A stretch of DNA of 36,267 bases from a virus, in the IMG/VR virus record IMGVR_UViG_3300044681_000429, positions 1 to 36,267 of that record; one strand, 5' to 3'. This document shows, piece after piece, positions 1 to 6,474 of the stretch. The notes beneath the pieces are model-generated. The model worked only from the letters and a program-made list of their open reading frames with translations, was not told the DNA's origin and did no database searches. Both the position numbers and the translations under genes were made by a program. Within the stretch, counting starts at the first letter, position 1. Every line of letters starts with the position of its first letter.

Positions 1-416
1 GTAGTCGCATACAGGTTCGTACCCGAAGTCGAATACACCTTCGTTGTATCCCGCAACAACGAAAGACGGCCACGAGTCCAAACATCCACACCCTTGCTCG
101 TGTAGAACCTGAACGCCTCAGCATCAGCCGTATCGGAATACTCTTGACCGGCACCGTAATGCCACGACGACTGGCTGCGACGCCACAAGCCCTGCGGGTT
201 GATGGCGCCTTCGCCTGGTTCCGTTGACTGGTCAACCGAATCACGAACACGGGCATCGAACGCACGAGAAAATTGGTTTGTTGCCATATCCAACATGTAT
301 GGGCGGCCGTTGATGGCAATGGGAAATACATCGGGGACGAGTTCCGTAGAACCGGTACCTGTGTAATAAGAGCTGGCAGGTTTGAAAGCGTCAACAAAAC
401 GCGTCAGCGCAGCCAT
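1..416 (-). CDS. Phage tail protein, N-terminal part (runs off the left edge)
   Basis: The ATG at 416 lies 3 nt after the stop of the preceding gene (TAG at 420-422), and the frame stays open to base 1, giving 138 complete codons. The protein begins MAALTRFVDAFKPASSYYTG and contains INGRPYMLD, a DSVDQS stretch and a GLWRRSQSSWHYGAGQEY-type block. I recognise this architecture from tail proteins of actinobacteriophages, where the same Trp/His/Gly-rich block precedes a long beta-rich virion protein. Its position after the connector-like gene fits a tail role. The C-terminus is outside the window, so the exact type of tail protein cannot be fixed. Recognition is by memory of the family. Confidence 0.7.
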   Translation of the reverse strand, partial: MAALTRFVDAFKPASSYYTGTGSTELVPDVFPIAINGRPYMLDMATNQFSRAFDARVRDSVDQSTEPGEGAINPQGLWRRSQSSWHYGAGQEYSDTADAEAFRFYTSKGVDVWTRGRLSLLRDTTKVYSTSGTNLYAT

Positions 417-419
417 CGG

Positions 420-1304
420 CTACTTCCTGAACTTGATTGGGTACTGCGCCTTTAGTCGTCCCGCCTCAGCAATGATTCGCTCACGGCGTAACCTCTGAAT
501 GTTTGCGATCGACTGAGTAACCGCACCGGCCTGAACCTCATCGGAACGACGAGTATCAAACTGTGCCTCCGTAAAGTTCCTCTTGATTTCCCTACCGGCC
601 ATCATTCGCATCACTACACCAAGCTCAATGATGTCATCGCAAGTGGCGGGCAAGAAGCAGTCGGTAGTCAGATCGCTCGACTCGGAGGTAGCACGAACAA
701 ACGGGGCTTTGTATCTGACCCGAACCGTACCTGCCATAATGTCGTCATCAAACACGAGGGTGTTGCCCGATGCAAAATCTGTGGTCGGCAAACCAGTCTG
801 CAAACGGACACCGTGAATCACGGGATGGTCGTCAGCTAGATAACGCAAACGCACATCCAACAATTCGAGGATTGTGCCAGAACTTGTAATGTTGATTTGA
901 CGATCTGACCCATTGTATGTAAGGTCAACACTTACGACACGGAACAAACCATTCATTGTCGAAGACAAATCATCCAAGTCGGCGTTCACCGCATCCAACA
1001 TCTGCATCCTCGGAAAACGGGGGTTTAGTGTAAGGAGTGCGCCCGATGAGTGGGATGCCGCAGTCGTGCCCGAATAACCGCGTTCAACCGTAAGTGTCTT
1101 GGACGCAGGGTTGGCTTCCCAAACATAGAAAAGTTCGGCGTCGATTTCGAATACTGAACCAGAACGAAGGCCGCCAAGATCGTAAGCAATGACAACACTC
1201 GTCGCACTGCTATCGAGGCTCGACGCCAATTTGTTGCGTTCTTCAACGACCCCTGCCAACATCTGACGCGAGGCCCTGTTGAGGACCTGCGCTACCGTAG
1301 TCAT
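420..1304 (-). CDS. Putative head-tail connector/adaptor-like structural protein
   Basis: A 294-aa protein starting at the ATG at 1304, directly after the stop of the 51-aa gene. The N-terminal third has a short helix and then a block (roughly residues 50-105) reading FEIDAELFYVWEA and LTVERGYSGTTAASHS, a beta-rich segment I associate with actinophage connector or tail-assembly proteins. The C-terminal 70 residues are helical and charged. Its position between the capsid-proximal genes and a tail protein supports a head-tail joining or tail-tube attachment role. No catalytic motif or membrane segment is visible. Function is inferred mainly from context and should be treated as structural protein of uncertain type. 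Confidence 0.6.
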   Translation of the reverse strand: MTTVAQVLNRASRQMLAGVVEERNKLASSLDSSATSVVIAYDLGGLRSGSVFEIDAELFYVWEANPASKTLTVERGYSGTTAASHSSGALLTLNPRFPRMQMLDAVNADLDDLSSTMNGLFRVVSVDLTYNGSDRQINITSSGTILELLDVRLRYLADDHPVIHGVRLQTGLPTTDFASGNTLVFDDDIMAGTVRVRYKAPFVRATSESSDLTTDCFLPATCDDIIELGVVMRMMAGREIKRNFTEAQFDTRRSDEVQAGAVTQSIANIQRLRRERIIAEAGRLKAQYPIKFRK

Positions 1305-1460
1305 CTAGTAGGAATACCCTCCGTAACCTGGAAACGAACCGGCCTGAGCTTTTGCTGAGGACTTCATCGTGCGCTTACCCCTTTTTGCTTTGGGGGCAGG
1401 ACGCTGCTCTTTGGTTGATGCGCCCTTTACGGACGAACGCTTACGCTTCGGGAGGGGCAT
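1305..1460 (-). CDS. Small basic hypothetical protein, 51 aa
   Basis: A 51-aa, strongly basic protein (MPLPKRKRSS... ending FPGYGGYSY). I chose the internal ATG at 1460 because it sits 1 nt after the stop of the preceding gene, whereas the longer frame to 1628 would lie inside that gene. The composition, Lys/Arg/Ser with a Gly-Tyr tail, suggests nucleic-acid contact or disorder. It is the last of a run of tiny basic genes between the tail protein genes and the connector gene. No family recognised. Confidence 0.55.
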   Translation of the reverse strand: MPLPKRKRSSVKGASTKEQRPAPKAKRGKRTMKSSAKAQAGSFPGYGGYSY

Positions 1461-1461
1461 T

Positions 1462-1764
1462 TTAGTTTTTCCTTTTGTTGCGTGCGGAGATTGCCTTAGC
1501 CTTGCGACGCGCATCAGCCTTGCTGGACGCACCCCAAGCCTGAAGCGATAATAGCAGGCGAGTTGGCTTGCCTTTGTCGTCACGTTCAGGTCCAGGCATG
1601 TTACCCATCCGCGCAAGGAATTTTGCACGGCGAGGATTGTCGCCAGATTTTACAGGTGCTTTCAGGTTCATGCCCTGACGTCGGGCAGATGCTCGACCCT
1701 TCTCGTTTAAACCGCCCTTAGGGTTCTTTCCTTCCTTGCGTTGCCACGCCGGAGTCTTAGCCAT
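1462..1764 (-). CDS. Conserved small basic phage protein (DUF6321-like), 100 aa
   Basis: Start chosen at the ATG at 1764 (MAKTPAWQRKEG). The 120-aa alternative start at 1824 would lie deep inside the upstream gene. The sequence has a GGLNEKGRA block, a NLKAPV block and then ARMGNMPGPERDDKGKPTR followed by LLSLQAWG, ending in a basic Ala/Lys tail. This order matches what I recall of the DUF6321 family, found in many phages of aquatic bacteria and thought to be virion or nucleic-acid associated. It overlaps the preceding gene by 8 nt. Function unknown; the family label is from memory. Confidence 0.65.
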   Translation of the reverse strand: MAKTPAWQRKEGKNPKGGLNEKGRASARRQGMNLKAPVKSGDNPRRAKFLARMGNMPGPERDDKGKPTRLLLSLQAWGASSKADARRKAKAISARNKRKN

Positions 1765-1918
1765 TGCGTTTCGCCCAAGCGTTATCGACAAGATTTGGAT
1801 ACGGGCGTCCAGCATCAGCGGCACGACGCTTGGCAGCAGCCTTCTGTTTTGAGGTTAGAGACTTAGATCCCTTGTTTGGATTCTTCTTATCCCAGAACGC
1901 CTTTTTACCTTTTGCCAC
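1757..1918 (-). CDS. Small basic hypothetical protein, 53 aa, GTG start
   Basis: I place the start at the GTG at 1918, not the ATG at 1939, because a GGAGG Shine-Dalgarno sequence lies 7 nt upstream (GGAGGCTCGTC then GTG). The protein begins (M)AKGKKAFWDKKNPNKG and contains GRPYPNLVDNAW, a pattern I recall from small phage proteins of unknown role. It overlaps both neighbours by a few bases, as is usual in this cluster. It is highly basic and has no Cys or membrane segment. Confidence 0.6.
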   Translation of the reverse strand: MAKGKKAFWDKKNPNKGSKSLTSKQKAAAKRRAADAGRPYPNLVDNAWAKRNG

Positions 1919-2042
1919 GACGAGCCTCCGACATGGCAATAGCCACCGCCTGCTTACGAGACTTGACCTTCTTGCCCGATGACGACTTTAGCGTTCCACG
2001 CTTGAACTCGCCCATTACCTTCTTTGCTTTGTTTTTGCGCAT
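1905..2042 (-). CDS. DUF6496-like small basic protein, 45 aa
   Basis: Start at the ATG at 2042, supported by a GGGGGA ribosome-binding site just upstream; the frame extends further to 2138 but without comparable support. The short protein reads VMGEFKRGTLKSSSGKKV then KSRKQAVAIAMSEARR, which matches my memory of the DUF6496 family found in many phages and some bacterial genomes. Function of the family is unknown; the Lys/Arg content and short length suggest a nucleic-acid-associated or virion accessory protein. The stop lies inside the start region of the next gene. Confidence 0.65.
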   Translation of the reverse strand: MRKNKAKKVMGEFKRGTLKSSSGKKVKSRKQAVAIAMSEARRGKR

Positions 2043-2055
2043 GGTTCCCCCAATG

Positions 2056-2289
2056 CTAATCAACTGTTGCTTCAAACTTGGCGGACCCGTTGATTTGTTC
2101 CGGTTGTCCACCTGACTTACGTATTCGCTTGTAGGCATCCAAGTCCCTGTCCAACACTCGTTCCTTGCGGTTCAACTCTTGGACATTCTTGCGGGTTGGC
2201 ATAGCAGATCCAGACATTCTGACGTGGCTGACTCGGCAGGCAAAACAGCCATCGACATCGAGGCTTGGATGTGTTTCTGCGTGCTTCAT
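2056..2289 (-). CDS. Conserved actinophage protein with CxxC...H motif, 77 aa
   Basis: Starts at the ATG at 2289 with a good AGGGGAT ribosome-binding site upstream. The N-terminus carries HPSLDVDGCFACRVSHV, a Cys-x2-Cys with nearby His that could bind zinc, followed by a charged helical part containing DRDLDAYKRIRKSGGQP. I recognise this arrangement from short proteins encoded near tail genes of many actinobacteriophages; their function is not known to me. It sits 13 nt from the next tiny gene and 6 nt from the previous one, so it is part of the same tail-region operon. Confidence 0.65.
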   Translation of the reverse strand: MKHAETHPSLDVDGCFACRVSHVRMSGSAMPTRKNVQELNRKERVLDRDLDAYKRIRKSGGQPEQINGSAKFEATVD

Positions 2290-2295
2290 GATCCC

Positions 2296-2580
2296 CTAAC
2301 TGATGTATTCGCCGTAACCTGCTGCCGTAAGACTAGCCGCTTCTGTTGCAGTCACCTCGGTTGCGTGCCCTCCGTAGTAAATGACCGAAACCGTTGTCAT
2401 GTCTGAAGGCTCATTCTCCGTGTAGGTTCCATCATTCAGTTTGTAGACGTTCCTGCCCCTGGCGGTTGGGGCATAGTGGCGATACAACTTGTATGCCAAC
2501 CTCACCTCGGTGGATGAGAACTCGTCAGGCATGATTGCCTGCTGCACGAAATCGTCGGTCGGTGGAGTAAAGATGCTCAT
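2296..2580 (-). CDS. Tail-associated protein, paralogue of the C-terminus of the 617-aa neighbour
   Basis: A 94-aa protein whose ATG overlaps the TGA of the 617-aa gene (ATGA at 2577-2580), so the two are translationally coupled. Residues about 41-94 align without gaps to residues 564-617 of that neighbour: both have RGxNVYKL, GTxTE, YxGGH, a VT/E stretch and end AAGYGxY. By my count 29 of 54 positions are identical. This shows a duplicated C-terminal module, once free-standing and once fused. I recall similar YGGH...AAGYG modules in actinophage tail regions; a carbohydrate-binding or trimerising role is possible but unproven. Confidence 0.65.
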   Translation of the reverse strand: MSIFTPPTDDFVQQAIMPDEFSSTEVRLAYKLYRHYAPTARGRNVYKLNDGTYTENEPSDMTTVSVIYYGGHATEVTATEAASLTAAGYGEYIS

Positions 2581-4430
2581 GTTACGTAACTACCGTAGCC
2601 TGCCGCCACCAACTCATCTTTCTCCGCTTGGGTTACAAAGTTCGTATGGCCGCCGTGATACACCTTTGCCACCACCGTGGCATCCCTTTGCTCGGCCTCC
2701 GTGAATGTTCCATTCGTCAACTTGTAGACGTTGTTTCCACGCGACCCCTGCCCCGCATAGGAAAACAGGCGGTTGGCTATCGAGCCGTCACGATACGAAG
2801 CTGACGGGAAATTGCTGGTCGGGGTGCGGAAGATGAACAGTTTGAGGAAGATTGCCGACTGTGCGCCGACACCCAAACCGGTGGCCGTGCGCTGAGTCAA
2901 CCTGGCACCAACGGACGTTTCTGTGCCCGTCCCAGAACCAACAGCAATACGTGGGGCAATGTGTACCCCAACTGCTTCGGACGCTCCGAGTGACTGCTTG
3001 AACACTGTGCGTAGCAGCACTATGACAGATACGGCAGTAGAAGAACCAACGGCAGAATCGGTGCCAAACCTGGCACGGATAGAAGCACCAACAGACGTAG
3101 ACGATCCCGTACCGGAACCAGTTGCGGTTCGTGGCGCAACATGCAAACCAACCGCAGTAGCCGACCCAGTACCGCTACTAGATGCCGTGTAAGCACGGGT
3201 AACGACACCAGTAGCCGAAGCCGAACCAGCCCCCGAACCTGTTGCGGTACGAGGTGCCACATGCAAACCGACGGCAGTGTCAGCCGTCGTTCCCTGACCG
3301 CTACCCGTAGCCCCACGGGGAGCCACATGCTCACCGATAACAACCGAGCCGCTTTCGCTGGCTCCGATTGCCGTACGCTTCGCAGTAAGCACAGTAAGGG
3401 TCGAAGATGAACCTGACCCTGAACCTGTCGCAGTACGCAACGATACAACTAGACGTAGCGCAGTTGACGACCCTGTACCTGCTGCTGAAGCAGTACGGTC
3501 AACGACGACTAGACCGCGATAGAAACCTTGCGTCGTCTTATAAGGGGAAGCAAAATAGACGACCTTGCGAGGCGTATAGTTCGGTACTTCCTCAAACTCT
3601 CGGAACCCAGGAGTGTTAGCAAACCCAAACACGAAGTCGGTGACATCATCGGCGCTCGGATTTGCTGGAATCATTGCATACTCGGTGCCAGTTCCAGAAC
3701 CAGTAGCGGTCCTTGTCAGAGTATTCACAGCCGCCACTTCATCAAAATTGAGATAAATCGCTGCATAACTACTGCTTGAAAATGTCACATTCCAGGTTTG
3801 AGTGCCGCTGGTTGTAGCAATTTTGTATTGCGAAACAACCTGCATGGATGTGGTGGCAGTGCCAGAATCAGCAACCGCTGAATGGGCAGATGACCACGAG
3901 CCTCTGGTTGTATCTGAATCGGCGGTTACTGCACCATTGTTTTCAATAGCCGCTGCTAACACACAGGCCTTACCTGCACCTATCGTTCCAGTACCGCGCG
4001 AAATCGCAGTACCGTCATTAGATGGTGATGTACCGCTAGAAGCGAACACATTGGGTTTTTGACCAGTGCCAGCAACAATTTGCCAGACAACCGCGGCTTT
4101 CGCTGTCGTATCATTTGGCAGGTTGAGAGTTATCGTGTCTGATGTTGTCAGCGAACTTGTCAATACAGAAAAGAACCCTGCCACGCACGCAAGATTGTTT
4201 TGCGATGCACCTTGTTGCTGGCGGGTTATAACAAGGTTGTAGGTATTGGATTTAGAATCAGTAACCGTAGATGTGGAAAGTGGGTTCCCGCCCGAAACAG
4301 CCGAATTGTCTGCGGCTACCAAAACAATGACGCCATCCCCAACAGAAAATGACACTGTTGGCGTAATCGCCAAAGAAGTTGAAGCAGTAGTAGATGTAGC
4401 ACTTCCCGCTTGCGAAATCGTTAGAGCCAC
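2577..4430 (-). CDS. Large repeat-containing tail/fibre protein, 617 aa
   Basis: The start is a GTG at 4430 with an AGGAG ribosome-binding site 7 nt upstream. The protein has three parts. Residues 1-235 form a Ser/Thr-rich beta domain. Residues about 312-533 are a regular array with a period of 20 residues, typified by RTATGSGxGSxxxVGLHVAP; the leading R (once Y) falls at about 312, 332, 352, 372, 394, 414, 434, 454, 474, 494 and 514. Residues 563-617 are a module shared with the next gene. Length, composition and location after the capsid genes point to a tail fibre, spike or virion decoration protein. The regular period suggests a beta-solenoid or elongated shaft. No enzymatic motif seen. 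Confidence 0.65.
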   Translation of the reverse strand: MALTISQAGSATSTTASTSLAITPTVSFSVGDGVIVLVAADNSAVSGGNPLSTSTVTDSKSNTYNLVITRQQQGASQNNLACVAGFFSVLTSSLTTSDTITLNLPNDTTAKAAVVWQIVAGTGQKPNVFASSGTSPSNDGTAISRGTGTIGAGKACVLAAAIENNGAVTADSDTTRGSWSSAHSAVADSGTATTSMQVVSQYKIATTSGTQTWNVTFSSSSYAAIYLNFDEVAAVNTLTRTATGSGTGTEYAMIPANPSADDVTDFVFGFANTPGFREFEEVPNYTPRKVVYFASPYKTTQGFYRGLVVVDRTASAAGTGSSTALRLVVSLRTATGSGSGSSSTLTVLTAKRTAIGASESGSVVIGEHVAPRGATGSGQGTTADTAVGLHVAPRTATGSGAGSASATGVVTRAYTASSSGTGSATAVGLHVAPRTATGSGTGSSTSVGASIRARFGTDSAVGSSTAVSVIVLLRTVFKQSLGASEAVGVHIAPRIAVGSGTGTETSVGARLTQRTATGLGVGAQSAIFLKLFIFRTPTSNFPSASYRDGSIANRLFSYAGQGSRGNNVYKLTNGTFTEAEQRDATVVAKVYHGGHTNFVTQAEKDELVAAGYGSYVT

Positions 4431-4445
4431 GTCAGGCTCCTATGC

Positions 4446-4814
4446 TCAATCGAGGCTGAGCGTCAGCGAAGTAATTTGGAACGTGTCTCCAGCCGTAACA
4501 GAGGCAGAAGAAGAAAGCGCGCCACTCCACAACGCGTTGCCGCCGGTTGAGGCATCCCAAGCCGACCAATGGCTGTAGGTCTCGGTTGTGGAAACATTCG
4601 TCCACTCGATAGTTGCAGAAGTGGCAATGGAACCAGACGATGCTGCCGACCATGCCGCAGACTGGCGAGTTGTTTCAGTTGCGGCATTGCTTGTCGCATC
4701 CTCGCCGGGGTCGCCAGTGTGAAGTTTGATGTACACCGTAGTTGGTGCAGTCCAAGCGGCACGACCAGTCAAGTGATCGAGAATCTTCAGTTCGGCATAG
4801 TTGGAAATTGACAT
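4446..4814 (-). CDS. Conserved phage tail-fibre-type structural protein, 122 aa
   Basis: Starts at the ATG at 4814 after a CGAGGT-type ribosome-binding site. The sequence NYAELKILDHLTGRAAWTAP, then VYIKLHTGDPGEDAT, a central RQSAAWSAAS block, SHWSAWDA and GALSSSASVTAGDTFQI, ending LTLSLD, is a pattern I know well from phage proteins annotated as tail fibre or virion structural proteins. The length is normal for that family. It is the first gene after the capsid gene, separated by two hairpins and a TGCTATTCT promoter-like element. It is followed after 15 nt by the repeat-containing tail protein. Confidence 0.75.
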   Translation of the reverse strand: MSISNYAELKILDHLTGRAAWTAPTTVYIKLHTGDPGEDATSNAATETTRQSAAWSAASSGSIATSATIEWTNVSTTETYSHWSAWDASTGGNALWSGALSSSASVTAGDTFQITSLTLSLD

Positions 4815-4831
4815 CAGTTACCTCGCACGAA

Positions 4832-4840
4832 AGAATAGCA
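4832..4840 (-). promoter_or_regulatory. Extended -10-like element TGCTATTCT
   Basis: On the minus strand the sequence TGCTATTCT lies 17 nt before the ATG at 4814, in the gap after the capsid gene and its hairpins. It matches the TGCTAnnnT motif repeated in other gaps of this genome (6433, 17567, 20451, 21226, 33427). No convincing -35 is present. It could restart transcription of the tail genes after the capsid hairpins. Confidence 0.35.
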
Positions 4841-4852
4841 GAAGTGAGGGAC

Positions 4853-4910
4853 GGGGCAGGGGAGGAAACCCCGCCCCCCACCAATCTGTTACTCCTAACT
4901 AATTAGGAGT
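4853..4910 (-). terminator. Two hairpins after the capsid gene (attenuator or terminator-like)
   Basis: Two stem-loops lie at the 3' end of the capsid gene. The first, 4891-4910, is ACTCCTAA / TTAGGAGT with a 4-nt loop and overlaps the TAA stop. The second, 4853-4877, pairs GGGGC with GCCCC and GGGG with CCCC around a 6-nt loop, with one unpaired A. Neither is followed by a T-run on the minus strand, so a classical intrinsic terminator is not proven. RNA processing or partial attenuation after the abundant capsid message would fit. Confidence 0.45.
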
Positions 4911-5868
4911 TTGCGCCAATGCTGGAGCAAGCCTCGATGCGACGCAGTGAAGCCTCGCGGAATCGGGCGTAGCCACCCAGCCAGTACCAGCCGACAGGCT
5001 GGAAACGCATGAGGGTGTCGGTCACCGGACCGCGAACAACCTTCGGGAACGGACCGTTGCCGTCCACGATGCTGTGCGCCTTCGCAAGTGCCTGACGACC
5101 ACAGATGTGCGTGCAGTACACGTCGATGTTTCCTGCGCCGCCTGCGCCATCCGAGGCATCTGCGAACAACTTGGCTCGCGGAGTCTCAATGAAACGGACA
5201 CCTTCGAAGGCTCCGATTTCACCGTTGTAGATGTTCGCTGGATCGCTGTACACGTGCGGGTCACGCCACGAAGCCACACCCGTCTCACGACGAAGATCGT
5301 ACGACACGTCGGGGTGAATGTAACCCATGTACATGCCGTTGAACGACACTGCATTGTCCTTGCGGAGAGCGGCGACAACCTTGCGGACGTCGTTCGCTTC
5401 GATGATGTCTTCGGTCGCAATCGTGGTGCGCGAACTCGGGGTGGTCGTACCGCCACCTCCGTACACGACGTTGGTTCCTGCGGCCAACACGTCGCGGATG
5501 ATTCCGTCGACGCTGATACCAGCGTTGTAACCGACAACGTTCGCGGCAGCCGCATCCACGTCGAGGAACGAAGTTCCGCGCAGTTTGGCGGTCGTCGAGA
5601 CGGCGTTACCGTACTCAGCGAGCGTGACGGTCACTTGGCTGTCGCCCATGGCGACCGCGGTGACATCGGAGGTTTCAGTCAGAGCCGACGACGCTTCAGC
5701 CAAATCGTTGAAAATGGTGAAGGTAACTGCCGAACCTGGCATTGCTTGTGCAACCGGCATTACGTCTGCCACCGCGTCGAACAAGAGTTCGCTGCGGAGC
5801 GCAAAGTACGCAATCCGGTCAAATGCTGTCTGGTCTGTTGACAGACTTGACTGCTGTGTATAGGCCAC
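4903..5868 (-). CDS. Major capsid protein, N4-gp56/HK97-fold type
   Basis: A 321-aa protein starting at a GTG (5868). The N-terminus LSTDQTAFDRIAYFALRSEL and the following PVAQAMPGSAVTFTIF, LTETSDVTAVAMGDSQVTVTL, AEYGNAVSTTAKL, MYMGYIHPDVSYDLR and GYARFREASLRRIEA blocks are typical of the N4 gp56-like major capsid family, and the length is right. It forms the icosahedral shell. The scaffold-like gene lies immediately upstream, the usual order. The 43-nt gap between the two holds a 7-bp hairpin, and two further hairpins follow the stop, consistent with separate control of this highly expressed gene. The GTG start with only a weak upstream AGG is slightly unexpected for an abundant protein. Confidence 0.9.
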   Translation of the reverse strand: MAYTQQSSLSTDQTAFDRIAYFALRSELLFDAVADVMPVAQAMPGSAVTFTIFNDLAEASSALTETSDVTAVAMGDSQVTVTLAEYGNAVSTTAKLRGTSFLDVDAAAANVVGYNAGISVDGIIRDVLAAGTNVVYGGGGTTTPSSRTTIATEDIIEANDVRKVVAALRKDNAVSFNGMYMGYIHPDVSYDLRRETGVASWRDPHVYSDPANIYNGEIGAFEGVRFIETPRAKLFADASDGAGGAGNIDVYCTHICGRQALAKAHSIVDGNGPFPKVVRGPVTDTLMRFQPVGWYWLGGYARFREASLRRIEACSSIGANS

Positions 5869-5892
5869 TGTGATTTACCTGTGGTTCTTTCC

Positions 5893-5911
5893 CCCACAGG
5901 GTCACTGTGGG
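5893..5911 (-). promoter_or_regulatory. Perfect 7-bp hairpin between scaffold and capsid genes
   Basis: CCCACAG at 5893-5899 pairs with CTGTGGG at 5905-5911 around a 5-nt loop. It begins directly after the scaffold stop codon (5912-5914) and ends 24 nt before the capsid GTG. There is no following T-run. It may be an RNA-processing site or stabiliser at the 5' end of the capsid message. Confidence 0.4.
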
Positions 5912-6364
5912 CTAGAGGTTTTCTGCTTCCTGTCGGGCTTGAGCCAAAATCTGCATGACCTCTTGTTCGTTACGAGCCTGATTCAACTTGGTGTTCCAGT
6001 CAACAACAGGTTCGCTTGTCTCGCCAGCACGTTGAGCCTTCGTAATACGACTCCACGCATCGGCCTCAGATTTTGCTTTCGCATCCTCTACGGCCCTCTG
6101 GATAAGGTTTGCTTCCTGTGCTGCTGCCCTGATTGCTTCAGCCGTGATTTCACCGTCGTAACCCTTTACGAAATACTTGGCCATCGGATCATCCATTGGG
6201 ATGCCCGCTTTCATAAACGCGTTTTCGCGCTTGATGGCTTCCGCTTCCGCTAGTGCCTGCTTTGATTGCTGCAACTCTTTTTCCAGTTGCTTCATCCGTG
6301 CCCGCACTGGGTCTTTCGGTGTCTCGTCGGTTTCGTCTTCGAACGAATCGTGGACATTAGACAT
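5912..6364 (-). CDS. Putative capsid scaffolding protein, 150 aa
   Basis: I start the protein at the ATG at 6364, which has an ideal AAGGAG site 8 nt upstream; the frame extends to 6463 but that part would run through the promoter region. The product is acidic at the N-terminus (DSFEDETDETPKD), then has a long charged helix from about residue 18 to 50 (RMKQLEKELQQSKQALAEAEAIKRE), a short MKAGIPMDDPMAKYFVKGYDG segment and a helical, Gln/Glu-rich C-terminus. The helix-rich character, size and position immediately before the capsid gene are those of phage scaffold proteins, which template procapsid assembly and are then released. Confidence 0.75.
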   Translation of the reverse strand: MSNVHDSFEDETDETPKDPVRARMKQLEKELQQSKQALAEAEAIKRENAFMKAGIPMDDPMAKYFVKGYDGEITAEAIRAAAQEANLIQRAVEDAKAKSEADAWSRITKAQRAGETSEPVVDWNTKLNQARNEQEVMQILAQARQEAENL

Positions 6365-6432
6365 TAGCTCACTCCTTCTACCCACACCACAGGGGAGGTC
6401 CTTGTGGCGGCTGTATCTTTTACGACACTCTG

Positions 6433-6463
6433 AGAGTAGCACACCACCCTGGGTGGTTGTCAA
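6433..6463 (-). promoter_or_regulatory. Promoter with a palindromic operator in the spacer
   Basis: On the minus strand a perfect TTGACA (-35, 6458-6463) is followed after 19 nt by TACTCT (-10, 6433-6438) in the extended form TGCTACTCT. A 15-nt palindrome, ACCACCC-N-GGGTGGT (6443-6457), fills nearly the whole spacer. A run of nine C residues (6464-6472) precedes the -35. It would drive the scaffold and capsid genes; a repressor bound to the palindrome would block polymerase. The 19-nt spacer is longer than ideal. Confidence 0.5.
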
Positions 6464-6474
6464 GGGGGGGGGTG

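Noticed and set aside
2832-3497. 60-bp repeats considered as a CRISPR array
   Set aside because: The repeats are in frame, diverged and encode a 20-residue protein repeat without unique spacers.
5074-5841. Plus-strand 255-codon frame inside the capsid gene
   Set aside because: A shadow of the capsid coding sequence; Val/Arg/Asp-rich, no motif.
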